NCBI RefSeq assembly: GCF_003386095.1
Contig: NZ_QREG01000017.1
Span: 1 to 64,000, forward strand
From: Marinoscillum furvescens DSM 4134
GTDB taxonomy: Bacteria; Bacteroidota; Bacteroidia; Cytophagales; Cyclobacteriaceae
Direction: 5' to 3'
DNA length: 64,000 nucleotides
Under the pieces are notes generated by a model. That model had not been told where the DNA came from and ran no database searches. It worked only from the letters and a program-made list of their open reading frames with translations. Shown in pieces: positions 60,310-64,000 of the stretch (position 1 is the first letter of the stretch; every line of letters begins with the position of its first letter). A program made the position numbers and the translations under genes.

Positions 60310-61293
60310 TTAGTATGAGCCCAGAGCCTGGTTTTCGATGGCAGCTAAGCGAAGGACTTCTTCGTACTCGTCCGGATCTATGTCTTTGTAGAAATAATGG
60401 ACCGGATCCACAGGTTTGCCGTCTATCTTCACCTCATAGTGTAGGTGAGGAGCGGTGGATTTACCTGTATTGCCTGAGTAAGCTATGAGCTCGCCTCGTT
60501 TCACTTTCTGGCCTCTTTTTACCACAAACTCACTTAGGTGAGCATATTTGGTGGTGTAGCCAAAACCATGGTCTATTTCTATTTGCTTTCCGTATCCGGT
60601 ATAGCTAGATCGAGTGAATTTTACTGTACCATCACCAGTGGCATAGATTGGTGTGCCTTGAGGTAATGAGAAGTCTACACCATTGTGAGGTTTTCTTACC
60701 TTTAGGATGGGGTCTATTCGGTAGCCAAATCCACTAGAGAGGCGTTTGAGGTTTTCGTTGCTCACAGGCTGTATGGCAGGTAAAGATGCGAGTAGCAATT
60801 CTTTGTCTTTGGCCAGCGCCATGATCTCGTCATAAGATTTGGTCTGGATATACATTTGCTTTTTGAGCTGGTCTATACGCTGATAGTTTTCCATGACGAG
60901 CTGCTCACGTTCCAAACCTTGATCTAGAAGGTTTTTATAGCGGTTAGCTCCACCAAATCCAGCGGTTCTTATCTCTTCCGGAATAGGCTCCACACCCATA
61001 ATAACCCGGTAGATATTGTCATCGCGCTCTTGTAGGGATGCCAGCATTTCATTGGCATCATTTACCTCTTTGCTTAGCAGGTCATAATAGAGCCTGAGTT
61101 CTTCATTTTCCTTTCGGAGTAGGGCTTCTTCTGGCGACTCAAAGTACTTGATATATACAAATACAATCCCCACAGAAAGTAGCAGGGCAAGTGTCAAAAA
61201 GCCTAAAGCATTCCATATGATATCCCACGTAGATACTTTGATTCGTTCGTATCTACATGACTCAGTATCATAATAGTACTTAATTCTAGCCAT
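60310..61293 (-). CDS. M23 family metallopeptidase (murein hydrolase type)
   Basis: Three hundred and twenty-seven residues. One N-terminal membrane helix (WDIIWNALGFLTLALLLSVGIVFVYI), a coiled coil (about 55-175, EALLRKENEELRLYYDLLSKEVNDANEML and following), and a LytM domain: GFGYRIDPILKVRKPHNGVDFSLPQGTPIYATGDG with the first zinc ligand His and Asp, YGKQIEIDHGFGYTTKYAHLSEF, and the HLHYEVKIDGKPVDPVHYF ligand motif. Zn-dependent cleavage of peptidoglycan peptides or an activator role of the EnvC type is expected. Divergent from alaS. Confidence 0.93.
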   Translation of the reverse strand: MARIKYYYDTESCRYERIKVSTWDIIWNALGFLTLALLLSVGIVFVYIKYFESPEEALLRKENEELRLYYDLLSKEVNDANEMLASLQERDDNIYRVIMGVEPIPEEIRTAGFGGANRYKNLLDQGLEREQLVMENYQRIDQLKKQMYIQTKSYDEIMALAKDKELLLASLPAIQPVSNENLKRLSSGFGYRIDPILKVRKPHNGVDFSLPQGTPIYATGDGTVKFTRSSYTGYGKQIEIDHGFGYTTKYAHLSEFVVKRGQKVKRGELIAYSGNTGKSTAPHLHYEVKIDGKPVDPVHYFYKDIDPDEYEEVLRLAAIENQALGSY

Positions 61294-61420
61294 AGGTCGA
61301 TGTTAGGTTATTTTATTTTAGCTTTGCTCGGCTGGTCAGCAAGACTATCCGGCAAATTACGCGTTTTATGAGAATAAAACCAAATAATTGATTATAACTA
61401 CTTAACGTTCAGTTACTTAC

Positions 61421-64000
61421 ATGGAATCTAAAGCTATTCGCGCTAAGTTTCTCGAGTTTTTTAATTCTAAATCACACAAGATAGTTCCCTCAGCTCCCAT
61501 TGTGGTGCAAAATGATCCCACTTTGATGTTTACCAATGCTGGGATGAACCAGTTTAAAGATTACTTTTTGGGAAACAAAACTCCTGAGGCAAACAGGGTA
61601 GCGGATACGCAAAAATGCCTGAGAGTATCTGGTAAGCACAACGACCTGGAGGAAGTAGGGCTAGACACCTACCATCACACCATGTTTGAGATGCTGGGCA
61701 ACTGGTCTTTTGGAGATTACTTCAAAAAAGAAGCTATCGAATGGGCCTGGGAATTTCTAACAGAAGTTTGTGGCTTGCCTGCTGATCGCATGTACGCCAC
61801 TGTATTTGAGGGAGATCCATCTGATGGCCTAAAGGCAGATGAAGAGGCACGCGGATATTGGAAATCCATTATCCCTGAGGAGCGAATACTAAACGGTAAC
61901 AAAAAAGATAATTTCTGGGAGATGGGAGATACGGGACCATGTGGCCCTTGCTCAGAAATTCATATAGACCTGCGGTCTGATGAAGAGGTGCAGAAAGTAA
62001 ATGGTCGTGAACTGGTAAACCAGGATCATCCGCTAGTAGTGGAGATTTGGAACCTCGTTTTCATGCAGTTTAACCGCCAGGCTGACGGTAGTTTGAAAAA
62101 CTTGCCTCAGCAGCATGTAGACACCGGTATGGGCTTTGAGCGGCTGGCTATGGCCGTGCAAGGCAAACAATCCAATTATGATACCGACGTTTTTCAGCCG
62201 TTGATCCAAATGGTAGCCAAGCGTGCAGGTGTTACGTATGGAAAAGATGAAAAAATTGATATCGCAATCCGCGTGATAGCTGATCATATCAGGGCGATTT
62301 CTTTTACCATCGCTGATGGGCAGCTGCCCGGAAACGCCAAGGCGGGCTATGTAATTCGCAGGATCCTTAGACGAGCGGTTCGGTATGGCTATACCTTCCT
62401 CAACTTCAAAGAGCCATTTCTTACAGATTTGGTGAGCTTGCTTGCAGATCAGTTTAAAGAAGTGTTTCCAGAATTGGATGCGCAGCGAGCATTTGTGGCA
62501 AAGGTGGTTCGTGAAGAAGAAGTTTCCTTCTTACGCACCCTCGATAAAGGCCTGAAACGTTTCGAAGGGATAAAAGCTGAAATGGATGGCAAAGTCATCG
62601 ACGGTCAGAAAGCATTTGAGCTGTATGATACCTATGGCTTTCCTTTAGATCTTACTTCGCTGATCGCTCGTGAAAACGGGCTTTCGGTAGATGAATCGGC
62701 ATTCCAGCAGGAAATGGAAAAGCAAAAGGCACGCTCGAAAAGTGCTGCACAGCAATCTACAGGTGACTGGATCGTAGTGCACGAAGCAGATACTTCTGAG
62801 TTTTTAGGCTATGAGCAGCTACAGGCTACATCTAAGATCACCCGATACAGAGAGGTAAAGCAAAAGAATAAATCCTTTTTTCAGATCGTCCTGGATCAGA
62901 CACCCTTTTATGCAGAAAGTGGAGGCCAGGTAGGAGACACAGGTGTGCTGGAAACTGCGGACGAAAAAGTTGTCATTTTTGATACTAAAAAAGAAAATGA
63001 CCTTATCGTGCATTATGCGAAAGCTTTGCCTAAAAACCTGGAAGCTACTTTTGAGGCAAAAGTAAATGCAACAAGGCGTAAACTTACTGAGAACAATCAC
63101 TCAGCAACACACTTGTTACATGCAGCTTTGCGTGAAGTGCTGGGAGATCATGTGCAGCAAAAAGGCTCTTTGGTAAATGATGAAGTGCTTCGCTTTGATT
63201 TTTCGCATTTTGCCAAAGTCACAGATGAGGAGATTGCTCAGGTAGAGGCTATAGTCAATCGCAAGATTCGTGAAAACATAGCACTGGGAGAAAAGCGAAA
63301 CGTCCCCATTGCTGAAGCACAGGAGATGGGAGCCATGGCCTTATTTGGTGAAAAGTACGGTGAGTTTGTTCGGGTAATTACCTTTGACCCTGAGTACTCT
63401 GTAGAGCTTTGTGGTGGTACACACGTGCCGGCTACAGGGCAGATAGGTTTGCTGAAAATAGTCAGTGAGAGTTCGGTAGCTGCTGGCGTGAGACGGGTAG
63501 AGGCCATCACTGCAGACAAGGCTGAGGCTTATGTACAAGGTCAGTTAAACCTACTCGCTGAGCTTAAAGAGCTCTTGAAAAACCCTAATGATCCTAAAAA
63601 GGCTGTAGCTTCACTGCTCGACGAGCGCAATCAGCTGCAAAAACAACTCGAAGAACTGAACCTGCAACAAGGAAGTGCCCTGAAAAAGGAGCTTCTGGAT
63701 GCTGCACAGGAAATAAATGGTGTCCGGTTAATCACCCAGGAAGTAAAGTTGCCAGACGCCAATGTGCTAAAACAACTGTCATTTGAACTCAAAAATGAAG
63801 TTTCCAATGTACTGGTAGTGCTTGCTGCCAACCTGAACGAAAAACCAATGCTTAGCGTCATAATGGACGAGAGCCTGGTGAAAGCTCATGGACTCAATGC
63901 CGGAGAAATGGTGCGGGCTATGGCTAAAGAAATTCAGGGTGGAGGAGGCGGACAGCCATTTTATGCCACGGCTGGTGGTAAAAATGTGGCTGGTTTAGCT
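61421..64000 (+). CDS. alaS: Alanine--tRNA ligase (truncated by the window end)
   Basis: Frame open from ATG 61421 to the last base, 860 codons, running off the window. Usual length is about 875, so only a short end is missing. Class II core: [82 protein letters not shown] and [11 protein letters not shown]. The editing domain has [18 protein letters not shown] and the [18 protein letters not shown] zinc motif. The C-terminal part includes the DHH-associated [16 protein letters not shown]. Attaches alanine to tRNA-Ala and removes mischarged serine. Divergent from the M23 gene. Confidence 0.96.
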   Translation, partial: MESKAIRAKFLEFFNSKSHKIVPSAPIVVQNDPTLMFTNAGMNQFKDYFLGNKTPEANRVADTQKCLRVSGKHNDLEEVGLDTYHHTMFEMLGNWSFGDYFKKEAIEWAWEFLTEVCGLPADRMYATVFEGDPSDGLKADEEARGYWKSIIPEERILNGNKKDNFWEMGDTGPCGPCSEIHIDLRSDEEVQKVNGRELVNQDHPLVVEIWNLVFMQFNRQADGSLKNLPQQHVDTGMGFERLAMAVQGKQSNYDTDVFQPLIQMVAKRAGVTYGKDEKIDIAIRVIADHIRAISFTIADGQLPGNAKAGYVIRRILRRAVRYGYTFLNFKEPFLTDLVSLLADQFKEVFPELDAQRAFVAKVVREEEVSFLRTLDKGLKRFEGIKAEMDGKVIDGQKAFELYDTYGFPLDLTSLIARENGLSVDESAFQQEMEKQKARSKSAAQQSTGDWIVVHEADTSEFLGYEQLQATSKITRYREVKQKNKSFFQIVLDQTPFYAESGGQVGDTGVLETADEKVVIFDTKKENDLIVHYAKALPKNLEATFEAKVNATRRKLTENNHSATHLLHAALREVLGDHVQQKGSLVNDEVLRFDFSHFAKVTDEEIAQVEAIVNRKIRENIALGEKRNVPIAEAQEMGAMALFGEKYGEFVRVITFDPEYSVELCGGTHVPATGQIGLLKIVSESSVAAGVRRVEAITADKAEAYVQGQLNLLAELKELLKNPNDPKKAVASLLDERNQLQKQLEELNLQQGSALKKELLDAAQEINGVRLITQEVKLPDANVLKQLSFELKNEVSNVLVVLAANLNEKPMLSVIMDESLVKAHGLNAGEMVRAMAKEIQGGGGGQPFYATAGGKNVAGLA

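Noticed and set aside
1-64000. tRNA, rRNA, complete insertion sequence or replication origin
   Set aside because: I scanned the longer gaps by eye and saw no cloverleaf, rRNA stretch, transposase or DnaA-box cluster; a covariance search could still find something.

Overview
This 64 kb window looks like chromosomal DNA of a member of the Bacteroidota, most likely a marine Cytophagales-type bacterium. The reasons are: two giant secreted proteins with C-terminal type IX secretion (T9SS) sorting domains, lipoproteins and beta-barrel proteins typical of the phylum, a LytS/LytTR pair, a split cobalamin-dependent methionine synthase behind a SAM-I riboswitch, and -7 boxes of the TAnnTTTG kind. The genus is not determined. 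No rRNA or tRNA gene was recognised.

Bases 1-6,500 differ from the rest. They hold small unrelated genes on the plus strand, separated by repeats that behave like integron attC sites. One cassette (about 3,711-4,976) starts with a 10-base motif that is the exact reverse complement of the motif opening its terminal repeat. The next cassette (about 4,977-6,076) shows the same relation at 10 of 11 bases. Two further copies of a roughly 600-bp element carry tandem 21-bp repeats, and their conserved right edge ends exactly at a cassette junction. No integrase is visible. Cargo includes a gene with an in-frame stop, membrane proteins and a small channel-like protein.

Bases 6,600-13,050 hold a GNAT acetyltransferase, a 40-residue membrane peptide, two tandem outer-membrane barrel paralogues, a LEA14-like lipoprotein, and a membrane-bound AraC regulator with an N-terminal starch-binding-like domain. 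The regulator is divergent from a lipoprotein alpha-amylase of the archaeal GH13_7 type. A GIY-YIG nuclease gene sits between palindromic repeats.

Bases 13,300-28,100 are mostly housekeeping and envelope genes: leuS, a PlsC-type acyltransferase, bcp, an MMPL/RND exporter, thyA, sdaAB, a TolC plus HlyD-type adaptor pair, an AhpD-like protein with a GAF histidine kinase, VOC proteins and a GlxA-type regulator.

Bases 28,100-46,600 form a surface-protein locus. A LytS kinase and LytTR regulator are followed by a twin direct repeat that resembles a LytTR operator. Next come an 1,808-residue T9SS protein, a NarL-type kinase/regulator pair on the other strand, and a roughly 2,196-residue T9SS protein with choice-of-anchor repeats. 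An intradiol-dioxygenase-like gene interrupted by a stop closes the region.

Bases 46,600-64,000 include a TMEM220-like protein, an NYN/OST-HTH protein and a Ppx/GppA phosphatase. The SAM-I riboswitch and split metH, metF and mvaB follow, then an SLC13 permease, dprA, a MerR regulator, a CapA-like protein, an M23 peptidase, and alaS running off the right edge.
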